DNA from: CAWGET01 sp963821715
GTDB lineage: Bacteria > Bacteroidota > Ignavibacteria > Ignavibacteriales > Melioribacteraceae
Length of the DNA stretch: 64,000 nt
NCBI GenBank assembly: GCA_963821715.1
Contig: CAWGET010000004.1
Span: 186,001-250,000 of the forward strand
Direction: 5' to 3'
Shown here in pieces: positions 46,662 to 54,762 of the stretch. A program made the position numbers and the translations under genes. The stretch's first letter is position 1; every line of letters starts with the position of its first letter. A model generated the notes under the pieces. That model searched no databases. It had not been told where the DNA came from and saw only the letters and a program-made list of their open reading frames with translations.

Positions 46662-47888
46662 TTACTGCCTGCCGTAATAAGGCGCGCCTTGTTTTTCCAC
46701 GTCAACGCGCACAATCGAATTAATCAAATTTCCGGTCGCATCCGGAGTTTCGCTGATATAATAAAAACTTGTTCCTTCGCCGTAAACCAACGCGGATAAA
46801 ATCGGCTTTTTAATTAAATCAGGATATAAAACTTCAGTCGAGCCGTCGGGATAAATGATAAGAATTTCATCGTTTGTAGTGGCGGCGTAAATTTCGCCGT
46901 TTTCAGAAATTACAAAAGACGTAACATCAGTATCGGGAAAATTTCCCGAAAAATCAAAGTATTTTTCTTCGGTTCCCAGAATACCGTTATCTATAGGGAA
47001 TCTCCAAATTCCTGCTTCGTTCTCGTTGGATGCGGCTACGTAAAGATATCCTTCAAAAACTTTAAGCCAGCTAATGGAATATTCGAAAGGATATTCTGTA
47101 ACTTCTCCGGATGGGTAATCGACTTTAAAGATCGTATTTTCCGAAGAGGAGCTAACCCAAATATTTTGCTGAGAGTCAAAATCGAGAGATGTAGAGTTTC
47201 TAATTCCGGAAGCCGGAACCCGTTCTCTCTCTCCGCCGCCGGAGGGAAGATAAAATATGGCGGAATTTCCACTTGTAGCATTTAACAAATAAAACAACTG
47301 ATTACCGGGACCGAATGTCATATCGGGAAGCGGACCTGACAAATTAGAAAGTGAATATTCTTCGAGCAAACTGGGGAATATAACTTTATAAAACTTTTTG
47401 GCGCTTCCGTTTATATAAACCTCATCCTGCTGCGAAACCGCGAGATTATAAATAACAGAAGAAGTTTTAAAAGTATAATCCGCAACAGCCGGTTCTAATC
47501 TGTATTTGTAAACATTGCTGAAATCTTCAACTTTGCGCACCGCGATTTTTAAATCAACGCTGGTATCAACATAAGCCGGCGCTCTTACAACAATTTCGTT
47601 ACCGGTAGCTGAAATAATATCGCCGAGTTCCGAATCGAAAAAGACTAGATTGTAGCCTACGTTAGGAGAAAAATTCTGCCCTTGAATCGTAACGACTGTA
47701 ACTCCCGCCAATGCTGCGTCGGGTGGATTTACGCTTTCGATTACCGGAGCCGGATAATCCGGTCCGATCAGATCGTCTCTGTAAAGCGTTTCTTCAGGGT
47801 CTTCCGTACAAGCCGTAACGCCGAGAATCACAGCAAATAATAGTAGCGAAATAAACTTGAATGCTGATTTTGTAATTTTATTTTTCAT
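46662..47888 (-). CDS. lipoprotein with IPT/TIG domain and beta-propeller
   Basis: A start at 47888 gives a lipoprotein signal (LLLFAVILGVTACTEDPEE, Cys as lipidation site); an ATG 21 bases further upstream is possible. After the linker lies one IPT/TIG domain (PVIESVNPPDAALAGVTVV, TIQGQNFSP) and then a propeller with NHL-like blades (GPLPDMTFGPGNQLFYL, TSLDFDSQQNIWVSSSSENT, VISENGEIYAATT). The product should sit at the outer membrane, possibly surface-exposed. Such IPT/NHL lipoproteins resemble SusE/F- or SGBP-type binding proteins. The gene lies third from the PorV-like gene side of the operon, 37 bases after it. Confidence 0.78.
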   Translation of the reverse strand: MKNKITKSAFKFISLLLFAVILGVTACTEDPEETLYRDDLIGPDYPAPVIESVNPPDAALAGVTVVTIQGQNFSPNVGYNLVFFDSELGDIISATGNEIVVRAPAYVDTSVDLKIAVRKVEDFSNVYKYRLEPAVADYTFKTSSVIYNLAVSQQDEVYINGSAKKFYKVIFPSLLEEYSLSNLSGPLPDMTFGPGNQLFYLLNATSGNSAIFYLPSGGGERERVPASGIRNSTSLDFDSQQNIWVSSSSENTIFKVDYPSGEVTEYPFEYSISWLKVFEGYLYVAASNENEAGIWRFPIDNGILGTEEKYFDFSGNFPDTDVTSFVISENGEIYAATTNDEILIIYPDGSTEVLYPDLIKKPILSALVYGEGTSFYYISETPDATGNLINSIVRVDVEKQGAPYYGRQ

Positions 47889-47925
47889 GTTTTTATCCAA
47901 ATAATTCATTTACAAACTTTTCTTT

Positions 47926-48939
47926 TTAGAATGAGAATCTTACAGTAAACCGGTGAACCGCGTCAAATATATCGAACGGAGCGTAAGCGTAATCTACTGC
48001 GAGTAAATAGCCTGCAACTTCCTGCATAACTCCGGCTCCGGCCGTAAAGCCTCCGTTGTTATCAAATGAAGAATAACCGCCCCGTAGCGCGAGAGTATTC
48101 ATAAAAATATATTCGCCCCCTACATTTATATACTCTTTATTATCGCGTGGGTTTGTCGCGTCAACAGCAAGGAATAACTGATGCATATCCTGATCAGGCT
48201 GAAGCACATCCATCATATCCATAGACATCCCGACTTTGAAAGTAAGAGGGAGTTCAAAATTCTCGTCAATAAATTTAATTTCCTGCGAGAAGTTTCTTAT
48301 GTTCATTCCAACATTAAGGCTTTTGAAACCGGTTTTATAAACAACGCCGAAATCCACGGCAACTGTGTTGGTTTCAAATTTTTCTTTTACAGGCCCCGAT
48401 GCGCTAATTGCGGTAACTCCCGTTCCGATAGTAAGCGTTGCATATTTAACGTTAGCGCCGATGGAGAATTTTTCCGAAAGCATTTTCGCATAGCTGATGC
48501 CGAAAGATAACGCCGTCGGGCTGTAACTTCCAAGTTCTTCATAACCGCTCGAATTACCCGATCTTATTGTTTGATAAAAATCTCCGTAATCTACCGCTAC
48601 AACGGAAACTCCAAATACTCCGTAATTATTATCCCACGGTGCGAAAGCGAGAGCTCCGTGCATATAATTGATATCGGCTATCCATTGTGTTTGCCCGAAG
48701 GAGACATCAACAAGTTTTTCGAGACTTGCCATTCCGGCGGGATTATAAAATATGGAAGAAGCATATCCAAAACGGAGAGAAGTTCCCGCTTCGGCCATAG
48801 AACTTATTCTGGCGTCGTTAGAGACGTAAAGGAATTTAAATCCCGTTTGAGCCAGTTTCTGCTGCTGCGCCTCAATCCCGGAAAATGAAATTGAGAGCAA
48901 GGCAATAATCGCACAAAATCTTATTAAATATTTTTTCAT
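47926..48939 (-). CDS. PorV/PorQ-family outer-membrane beta-barrel protein
   Basis: The 337-residue protein has a signal peptide (FCAIIALLSISFSGIEAQ). The family opening follows: FKFLYVSNDARISSMAEAGT, then FGYASSIFYNPAGMASLE, where the NPAGMA motif is diagnostic of the PorV/PorQ (UPF0164) group. Beta-strands of a FadL-like barrel continue to a terminal HRFTVRFSF. PorV shuttles T9SS cargo to the attachment complex. A copy inside an operon with a TonB receptor and a T9SS substrate suggests a dedicated helper for these cargo proteins. Housekeeping PorV is normally encoded elsewhere. Confidence 0.82.
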   Translation of the reverse strand: MKKYLIRFCAIIALLSISFSGIEAQQQKLAQTGFKFLYVSNDARISSMAEAGTSLRFGYASSIFYNPAGMASLEKLVDVSFGQTQWIADINYMHGALAFAPWDNNYGVFGVSVVAVDYGDFYQTIRSGNSSGYEELGSYSPTALSFGISYAKMLSEKFSIGANVKYATLTIGTGVTAISASGPVKEKFETNTVAVDFGVVYKTGFKSLNVGMNIRNFSQEIKFIDENFELPLTFKVGMSMDMMDVLQPDQDMHQLFLAVDATNPRDNKEYINVGGEYIFMNTLALRGGYSSFDNNGGFTAGAGVMQEVAGYLLAVDYAYAPFDIFDAVHRFTVRFSF

Positions 48940-48964
48940 TTTATATACCCGATAAATTTTTCAG

Positions 48965-51091
48965 TTAACGAATAACTGCAAATTTCTGAATTTTCTTTTC
49001 ACCTGTATTCAAATTGGTAACAACCGCAATATAAATACCGCTAACAATAACCTGATTGCTAGATGTGATGCTGTTCCAGTATTCGTCGCCGGTTCCGTTA
49101 GTATGTTCAATTTCGTAAATTAATTCTCCCAATTCCGTAAATATCTGAATTGTGCATTGCCCCGGAATATCGAAGAACGCGAGTCGGTCTCCTTGTTCGG
49201 GGAATCTCAAATTAGTAGCGTCCGCCGAGATCACAAAAGGATTTGGAACAATCCTAAACTGACTAAGATCTTCCACGCCGGGTCTTTTCAAGTTTGAAGG
49301 ATCGTAAGTTTGCGTATAGTAGCGACTGCTTTTCAATGCTCCGGGAGGAGTTAATCCCGCGCCGTTATTATCAGCAGCATCTCCGACCGAAACTATATAA
49401 TAGTAATAGTCAACTCCTCTTAACAAATCGGTATCTTCGTAACTTCTCGCCGAAGCGTCGAAGACATATCCCGGTTCGGGGATTTGATAATAAGTACTGT
49501 CAAATCTTCCGGCTGCGCGGTAAATTTCAAATCCGGCTAATTTCGGATCGTCTTCATAAACGTCCCAGCTAAGAGTAATATTGTTTCCACCGCCGTCAAC
49601 GCTAAATGTTTTTGGCGGAAGAGGAGGCTGCGGAATTTCAAAATCATTTTCGTTGGCGTCGAGTATCCTCCTGAAAGTCTGGAATAATGAGTCGCGTCCC
49701 CAAAATACAATTTCATTTTTCTCTTTATTCGTAATTTCTCCGTTCTTCATCATTCTGCCGTACTTGATGGTTTCTTCGTGGCTGATGCTTGCCGCGGCTT
49801 CGGCCCAGACTATTCTTATAGAATCGCCCGGCGCCAGAGTGTAAGGCCCGTAACCGTTCGCAGCCGAAAACCCGCCCGAAGTTCCCAGAGCAGGGTCATT
49901 TGTCGGTTCAATCCATCCGGGATATCCCGTCGGTTCAACTTTATATGCGTGCCGGTCTTCATTTCCGTATGAACCGTCATTATTTAGACCTTTAGTCATC
50001 AGCCTGTACTCATCGTTCATTTTATCGATATTATAAGCATCGTTATTCGAAAAGATATTTTCGTCAGATCCTTCCCAGGAAACTGTAGAAGGCTGGTTCG
50101 GATCGTCGGTCTGATCTTGAGGAGAAGTATCGGCATGCAATGTTAAAATACCTGCAAATTGCGCGGCTCCCAATCTCCCGATTGTATCGGTAGCGGAAGT
50201 ATAAGGCACGTAAGGCGTAAAAAGAGGTCCTCCGATATTATCTGCGTTATTTGGCCCCGAAAATCCGGGAAAATATCCATGCCAAATATATTGCGCTCTA
50301 AAATTTTCGTCTGCCGGGTCACCGTATTTATCGCCCAGCCCGTCTCCGCGAGCGTCAATCATTGTATTAATTCCCCAACCGGTCGAGTTTGCAATAGAAT
50401 TTCTTGTACGCGCCGAGGGAGCGAGACGATAAGTAAAATAAAAGACGAGATCTTTAAGAGTATTATCCGGTAATTCAATTTCTTCGTCATCGTCCGTGTT
50501 GCCGGTATTCGTGAAGATGTATTCATTAATAATGTAATTATCGTGATACGGCTGGCTGAATTGGTAAATTCTTCTTTCCATTTCCAAGCCGAGCTGGTTG
50601 TTCGTTAAGTTGATTATCGCTCTATCGAAAGGCATATTTTCATCAACTTCGTCAATAGTTATCGGACGTCTGAAAGAAGGAATTCCGTCTACCGAAACTA
50701 TAGGAAGAGCATCAAGTTTGCTCTTCAATTTTATATCTTTTGCAAAGAATTCAAAAGCGCCGTTTACGCGAGGCCCGACGTGCACAACTTTATGTGGATA
50801 ATTAGTGCCCTGTTCGTCCGTAAAATCCGCAGCGCCAATCCACAAACTTTTCCACGCCTGAATATCCGTATATTCGAAAAGAGCCGGATAGCGCATTCCG
50901 AATTGCTGCCTTTTTTCCAGCCCTTCCTCAATTTCGCTTCCAATTGCCGAATACCAGTTATGATATGATCCGGCCGACATCCATCTTGTTTCGTATTGTG
51001 CGAAAATTGAAGAACTGCTTACGAAAATTAACAAAACAATTAACCCTGAAAAAGTTTTAAGCGTTTTGTTTTTTAAATTGTTAATTATCAT
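48965..51091 (-). CDS. large secreted protein with FnIII-like region and sorting-like C-terminal domain
   Basis: GAGG six bases before the ATG at 51091 and the signal peptide FSGLIVLLIFVSSSSIFAQ favour this start over 51112. The mature protein begins YETRWMSAGSYHNWYSAIGS and has a long N-terminal region with no family I can name (TEYIFTNTGNT-like strands near 200). A fibronectin-type III-like module follows (PKTFSVDGGGNNITLSWDVY, near 510-600). The C-terminus, FRIVPNPFVISADA to GEKKIQKFAVIR, resembles a variant T9SS sorting domain (PNPF, ELGELIYEI, GIYIAVVTN). It follows the TonB receptor by 31 bases and is probably its surface partner. Confidence 0.7.
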   Translation of the reverse strand: MIINNLKNKTLKTFSGLIVLLIFVSSSSIFAQYETRWMSAGSYHNWYSAIGSEIEEGLEKRQQFGMRYPALFEYTDIQAWKSLWIGAADFTDEQGTNYPHKVVHVGPRVNGAFEFFAKDIKLKSKLDALPIVSVDGIPSFRRPITIDEVDENMPFDRAIINLTNNQLGLEMERRIYQFSQPYHDNYIINEYIFTNTGNTDDDEEIELPDNTLKDLVFYFTYRLAPSARTRNSIANSTGWGINTMIDARGDGLGDKYGDPADENFRAQYIWHGYFPGFSGPNNADNIGGPLFTPYVPYTSATDTIGRLGAAQFAGILTLHADTSPQDQTDDPNQPSTVSWEGSDENIFSNNDAYNIDKMNDEYRLMTKGLNNDGSYGNEDRHAYKVEPTGYPGWIEPTNDPALGTSGGFSAANGYGPYTLAPGDSIRIVWAEAAASISHEETIKYGRMMKNGEITNKEKNEIVFWGRDSLFQTFRRILDANENDFEIPQPPLPPKTFSVDGGGNNITLSWDVYEDDPKLAGFEIYRAAGRFDSTYYQIPEPGYVFDASARSYEDTDLLRGVDYYYYIVSVGDAADNNGAGLTPPGALKSSRYYTQTYDPSNLKRPGVEDLSQFRIVPNPFVISADATNLRFPEQGDRLAFFDIPGQCTIQIFTELGELIYEIEHTNGTGDEYWNSITSSNQVIVSGIYIAVVTNLNTGEKKIQKFAVIR

Positions 51092-51122
51092 TTTATCCTC
51101 AATTACTTTCATTTCAACTTAA

Positions 51123-54100
51123 TTAGAAATCTACCGTTAATCTTACGCCCCAATAAATATCCCTTGGATTAAGGAAATTGAAAAACGCCTGATTCGGCAT
51201 ATCGATATATTGTTTGTTTTCAAGTATTTCATCCATTCTTCCCTGATCTACCGGCTGCCAATTATCGTTCACATATTCAAAATAGCCTTGACGGGCAGAG
51301 CTCCAGTAAATTGCCGAAGTAACAGGCTCGCTTACATTTTCAAAACTACTGACGGCAACTATCGGCGTATAAGGACCTGTTCTGTAATCTCCTCCTTTAT
51401 CTTCGCCGGGAATATTTACGTACCCGAATTTCGGGTCATAGCTGTCTTCGGGCAAATGAAGTGATTTCATATAAGCTTCGTAATCTCTTCCGTCCACAAA
51501 CCCGTAAGTGGTCATATATTTATGATTTGTTACGTTTCTCATATCCATAAATAATTCAAGATCCACGCTTCCGATATCAAAAGTTTTACTTAAGCGCAGA
51601 TCAAGATTCCAGTAATCGTTCCATTGAACGTTATAAAGTATCCCGGGGATGCTTCCGCCTCCCGCCCAGGTAAAGTAGTATCCGTTTCTCCAGGTTCCTA
51701 GCAGATTCAATCTTAATTCGGCGAGTGGATGCAACCCTGCAACGCTCGGTCCAAATTCCTGCGGAGTAAAAAAAGTGAGGTTCATATTCGCATCGGGTCT
51801 CGGAATCGGTTTTTCCTGGTATTGAACGCGCGTTTCTCTAATTTCCCTCCGCTGATCCGCCGGATTCTGATAATAATTTTCAAATCCGAACTGACCGTTG
51901 GTTGAAACGCGGTAAGTATAATTTACGAATCCCTGAACCCATGCGCCGCGGTTTTTGCTGAGAGTAAATTCAAATCCTCTATGATCGGAATATCCATAAG
52001 GGGCAGATACAGTATAATTTACTGAGCTTGTATAATTTATATAATCTACAAGTTCAGGCTGAAGAGAAACGTCTTTATAATAGCCGGCTATTCTAAGCAA
52101 ATATTGATCGAACAGGTTTTGTTCGAATCCTAATTCATATTGAATTGCTTTTTGCAAAGGATTATTCGGATTTGCTAAACGCGTAATTGCGTTATTATCA
52201 GTAAATCTTCTTACCAGGAATAAGTTTTCCGGAGTAGGCATTTGCCTTTGATGACCGTAATTGAAATAGAGTTTGCTGTTTACGGTAATTGGGAAAGCGA
52301 CTCCAAGTCTCGGTGACAAAGTAAGCTGCTTAACCGCCGATTTTCTTTCGAGCAATGTATCCAATCCTAAAGAAAGTTGACTTGTAAACGCTTCTGTGTA
52401 AGGATCGTAAACATACCAATCGTTGTTAGGATCGGAATAATCCATACGCAGACCGATGTTGGCAATCATTCCCTCAAATTCTAATTTGTCCTGAATATAT
52501 AAAGCGCCTCGTATCGGGTAAGTTGTCCATTTCGATTGAGAACGTCCGCTCGGGAGATAAACATCTACCGAAGCGTAATTGACCTTATTTTCTGTGTAGG
52601 TAAAGTCAAAGCCTGCTTTAAATTCGTTATATTTATCTACCTGACTGGTAAAATCTCCTTGCAAAGTATAACTTGTAATGGAACTGGAATCGCGGGAGTT
52701 ACTAAATCCAACCCCCATTCTTAAACCGCTGCCAATGCCGGTGCTTGGGTTTGGAGTAAAGCCAAAGGGCGCTTCGTCAACAAAATAGTTCCCAAATTGA
52801 TAAATTCTAGAAGTGTCTCTTAATCTTCCCGGATTAGTATTGTAATCTTCGGAAGTTCTGTTTAAGGAAGCTTCATAATAGGTTGTGGAAGAAAGAACAT
52901 GGGTAAACTTTGCGCCTACTCCGTAACGTGTAATTTCGGTCGGTGCCCAATAATCCGTTGCAAACATCCTTGCATCAATATAGCTCACTCTGTCCAACTG
53001 ACCTGCTATACTAGCCGGCGAACGAAACATTCCGGGTAACCCGGCGTTGTTATCATTTGTTCCATTTTGCTTTCCGTAAAAACCGGAAAGCATCAGTTTC
53101 ATCCCCGATCTTATATCGGAAGTTACCTTCAAGTCACCCGAAAAATCGTCGTAACTGTCTCTCGAAAGAGGAATAACATACATCTCTTTATTTTGTGTGT
53201 AGGAAAGAAAGAATCGCAATCCGCCGAGGCTTTGACTGACAAAAGGAACCGGACCTCCGAATCCCGCGTCAAGTGTATAATCGGGTTGATCAATTCCCAA
53301 AACTCTTCTGTGTTGAAATAAATATAATCTGCGAGCGGCTTCCGGAGTTAAATCATTTGTTGGGTCGTCGTCTTTAAGACTGTTTTGGGAAATCTGATAC
53401 CAGCCTTCAAAATCGTCGTATTGAAGCTGTGTAAACTGATCCCAAGCTCCGTTAGCCGTTCCGGTCCAAGCTACGTCTTCATCCACATAAGGACGAATCC
53501 AGTAGGAATTTATTGCGTTAGCAGCAATTCCGAAATGTTTTGGTCCCGCTGGGCGAATTCTTCCGCGAAAGCTGAATGAATACTTATCTCGTCTTCCCTC
53601 TTTAGTTACAACATTTACGAGACCGGACTGTATGTTTCCGTATTCGGCATTAAATCCGCCGGTCTGCACTTGAATTTCTTCAATTGCCGCCGTGCTTAAA
53701 CTTGTGTAAGGAGTGTTGTCTCTTTCGTTTCTTCTGGTTAATCCATCCACAACAAAAGCTGTTTCATTCGCGTTACCGCCGCGTATGCTGATTCCTCCAT
53801 CACCCTGTTCAATTCCGGCCTGCAGAGAAATAGCGTTTTCGATGCTTACCGTAGGAAGATTATCAATATCCTGCGCGGAAATATTCGCGCGGCTGGCGGA
53901 TACATCCTGCTGAACTACCGGAGTGGTTGCAACAATAACTACTTCTTCTGTTTGTATTGATTCATCCGAAAGGCGGAAATCAAGATTAGTGGTTTGATCG
54001 ATGTTAATTTCGGCGCCGGTAATTGTAGAAGAGGCGTATCCGATCATAGAAGCTTTAACATCATAAGTTCCGGGCGGAACATTTAATATTGCATAATATC

Positions 54101-54275
54101 CATCGACATTTGTTGCTGCGCCCATTGTAGTTCCCGTTACAATAACGTTAACTCCTATAAGCGCTTCGCCGGTATTCGCATCTTTAACGGTTCCGGTAAT
54201 TTTTCCAGTCTGCGCTAATAATTGCGTGGAGCATATTATAAGGAACAGTAAAGGAAATAGTAGAAGTTTTCTCAT
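51123..54275 (-). CDS. TonB-dependent receptor with carboxypeptidase-like N-terminal domain
   Basis: The start at 54275 is preferred because GGAG stands six bases upstream and MRKLLLFPLLFLIICSTQLL forms the signal peptide; a longer start at 54290 adds five codons. The N-terminal sandwich (ITGTVKDANTGEALIGVNVI) is followed by the plug (GISIRGGNANETAFVVDGLT, SGLVNVVTKEG) and a barrel of about 800 residues ending DIYWGVRLTVDF. It is the first gene of the five-gene envelope operon. There is no SusD, and the large secreted protein or the lipoprotein may take that role. The ligand is unknown. Confidence 0.85.
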   Translation of the reverse strand: MRKLLLFPLLFLIICSTQLLAQTGKITGTVKDANTGEALIGVNVIVTGTTMGAATNVDGYYAILNVPPGTYDVKASMIGYASSTITGAEINIDQTTNLDFRLSDESIQTEEVVIVATTPVVQQDVSASRANISAQDIDNLPTVSIENAISLQAGIEQGDGGISIRGGNANETAFVVDGLTRRNERDNTPYTSLSTAAIEEIQVQTGGFNAEYGNIQSGLVNVVTKEGRRDKYSFSFRGRIRPAGPKHFGIAANAINSYWIRPYVDEDVAWTGTANGAWDQFTQLQYDDFEGWYQISQNSLKDDDPTNDLTPEAARRLYLFQHRRVLGIDQPDYTLDAGFGGPVPFVSQSLGGLRFFLSYTQNKEMYVIPLSRDSYDDFSGDLKVTSDIRSGMKLMLSGFYGKQNGTNDNNAGLPGMFRSPASIAGQLDRVSYIDARMFATDYWAPTEITRYGVGAKFTHVLSSTTYYEASLNRTSEDYNTNPGRLRDTSRIYQFGNYFVDEAPFGFTPNPSTGIGSGLRMGVGFSNSRDSSSITSYTLQGDFTSQVDKYNEFKAGFDFTYTENKVNYASVDVYLPSGRSQSKWTTYPIRGALYIQDKLEFEGMIANIGLRMDYSDPNNDWYVYDPYTEAFTSQLSLGLDTLLERKSAVKQLTLSPRLGVAFPITVNSKLYFNYGHQRQMPTPENLFLVRRFTDNNAITRLANPNNPLQKAIQYELGFEQNLFDQYLLRIAGYYKDVSLQPELVDYINYTSSVNYTVSAPYGYSDHRGFEFTLSKNRGAWVQGFVNYTYRVSTNGQFGFENYYQNPADQRREIRETRVQYQEKPIPRPDANMNLTFFTPQEFGPSVAGLHPLAELRLNLLGTWRNGYYFTWAGGGSIPGILYNVQWNDYWNLDLRLSKTFDIGSVDLELFMDMRNVTNHKYMTTYGFVDGRDYEAYMKSLHLPEDSYDPKFGYVNIPGEDKGGDYRTGPYTPIVAVSSFENVSEPVTSAIYWSSARQGYFEYVNDNWQPVDQGRMDEILENKQYIDMPNQAFFNFLNPRDIYWGVRLTVDF

Positions 54276-54290
54276 TTTTATCTCCGTCAA

Positions 54291-54762
54291 ATAAGAATTT
54301 TTAATTCATTAACATGAAAATAGTACAAGTGTTTCTTTAAAGAACATAAATTTTTGGGATTTCAAAATCAAGATTATTTATAACACCCAATTTAATTATT
54401 GCTTCTATCTTAACCAAGAATTATCTTGAAAGATTTAAATAAAATGATAATTTTTTCTCGATTTAAGAACGCCTATCCGTCCGCTGAAGCGGACGGCAAT
54501 AGACTGCAAGTTCATCTTAAAATTTTATTGCCGTTGGCTTTAGCCAACGGGAAATAGTATATAAGAAGAAGGGCTTCAGCCCCAGTTAACAGCTCATTTC
54601 TATGCGGCTAAAGCCAAAAATCTTTTTGTTCTTGCCTATCCGTCCGCTGAAGCTGACAGCAATAGACTTTAAATAATATACATAACATAGACTTCAAATA
54701 AATCAGGGAACTCCTGTTAAAAATTCTTTAAATAAAGAAAAATTAATAGACAATAAATAATA
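54291..54762. repeat. intergenic palindromic repeats of the GCTAAAGCC / CCGTCCGC type
   Basis: This region holds CCGTCCGCT-GA-AGCGGACGG at 54477-54496 (perfect 9-bp arms), CCGTTGGCT-TT-AGCCAACGG at 54531-54550 (perfect 9-bp arms), GGGCTTCAGCCCC near 54570, GCGGCTAAAGCC near 54604, and a decayed CCGTCCGCTGAAGCTGACAG at 54640-54659. Most CCGTCCGC copies are followed by GGCAATAGA. The same family appears in the composite repeats at 40.7 and 45.1 kb. No gene is present. Confidence 0.82.

Noticed and set aside
46619..46714. Longer N-terminus of the T9SS propeller gene
   Set aside because: The extension overlaps the upstream gene and has no ribosome binding site, while the internal start has GGAG and a signal peptide.
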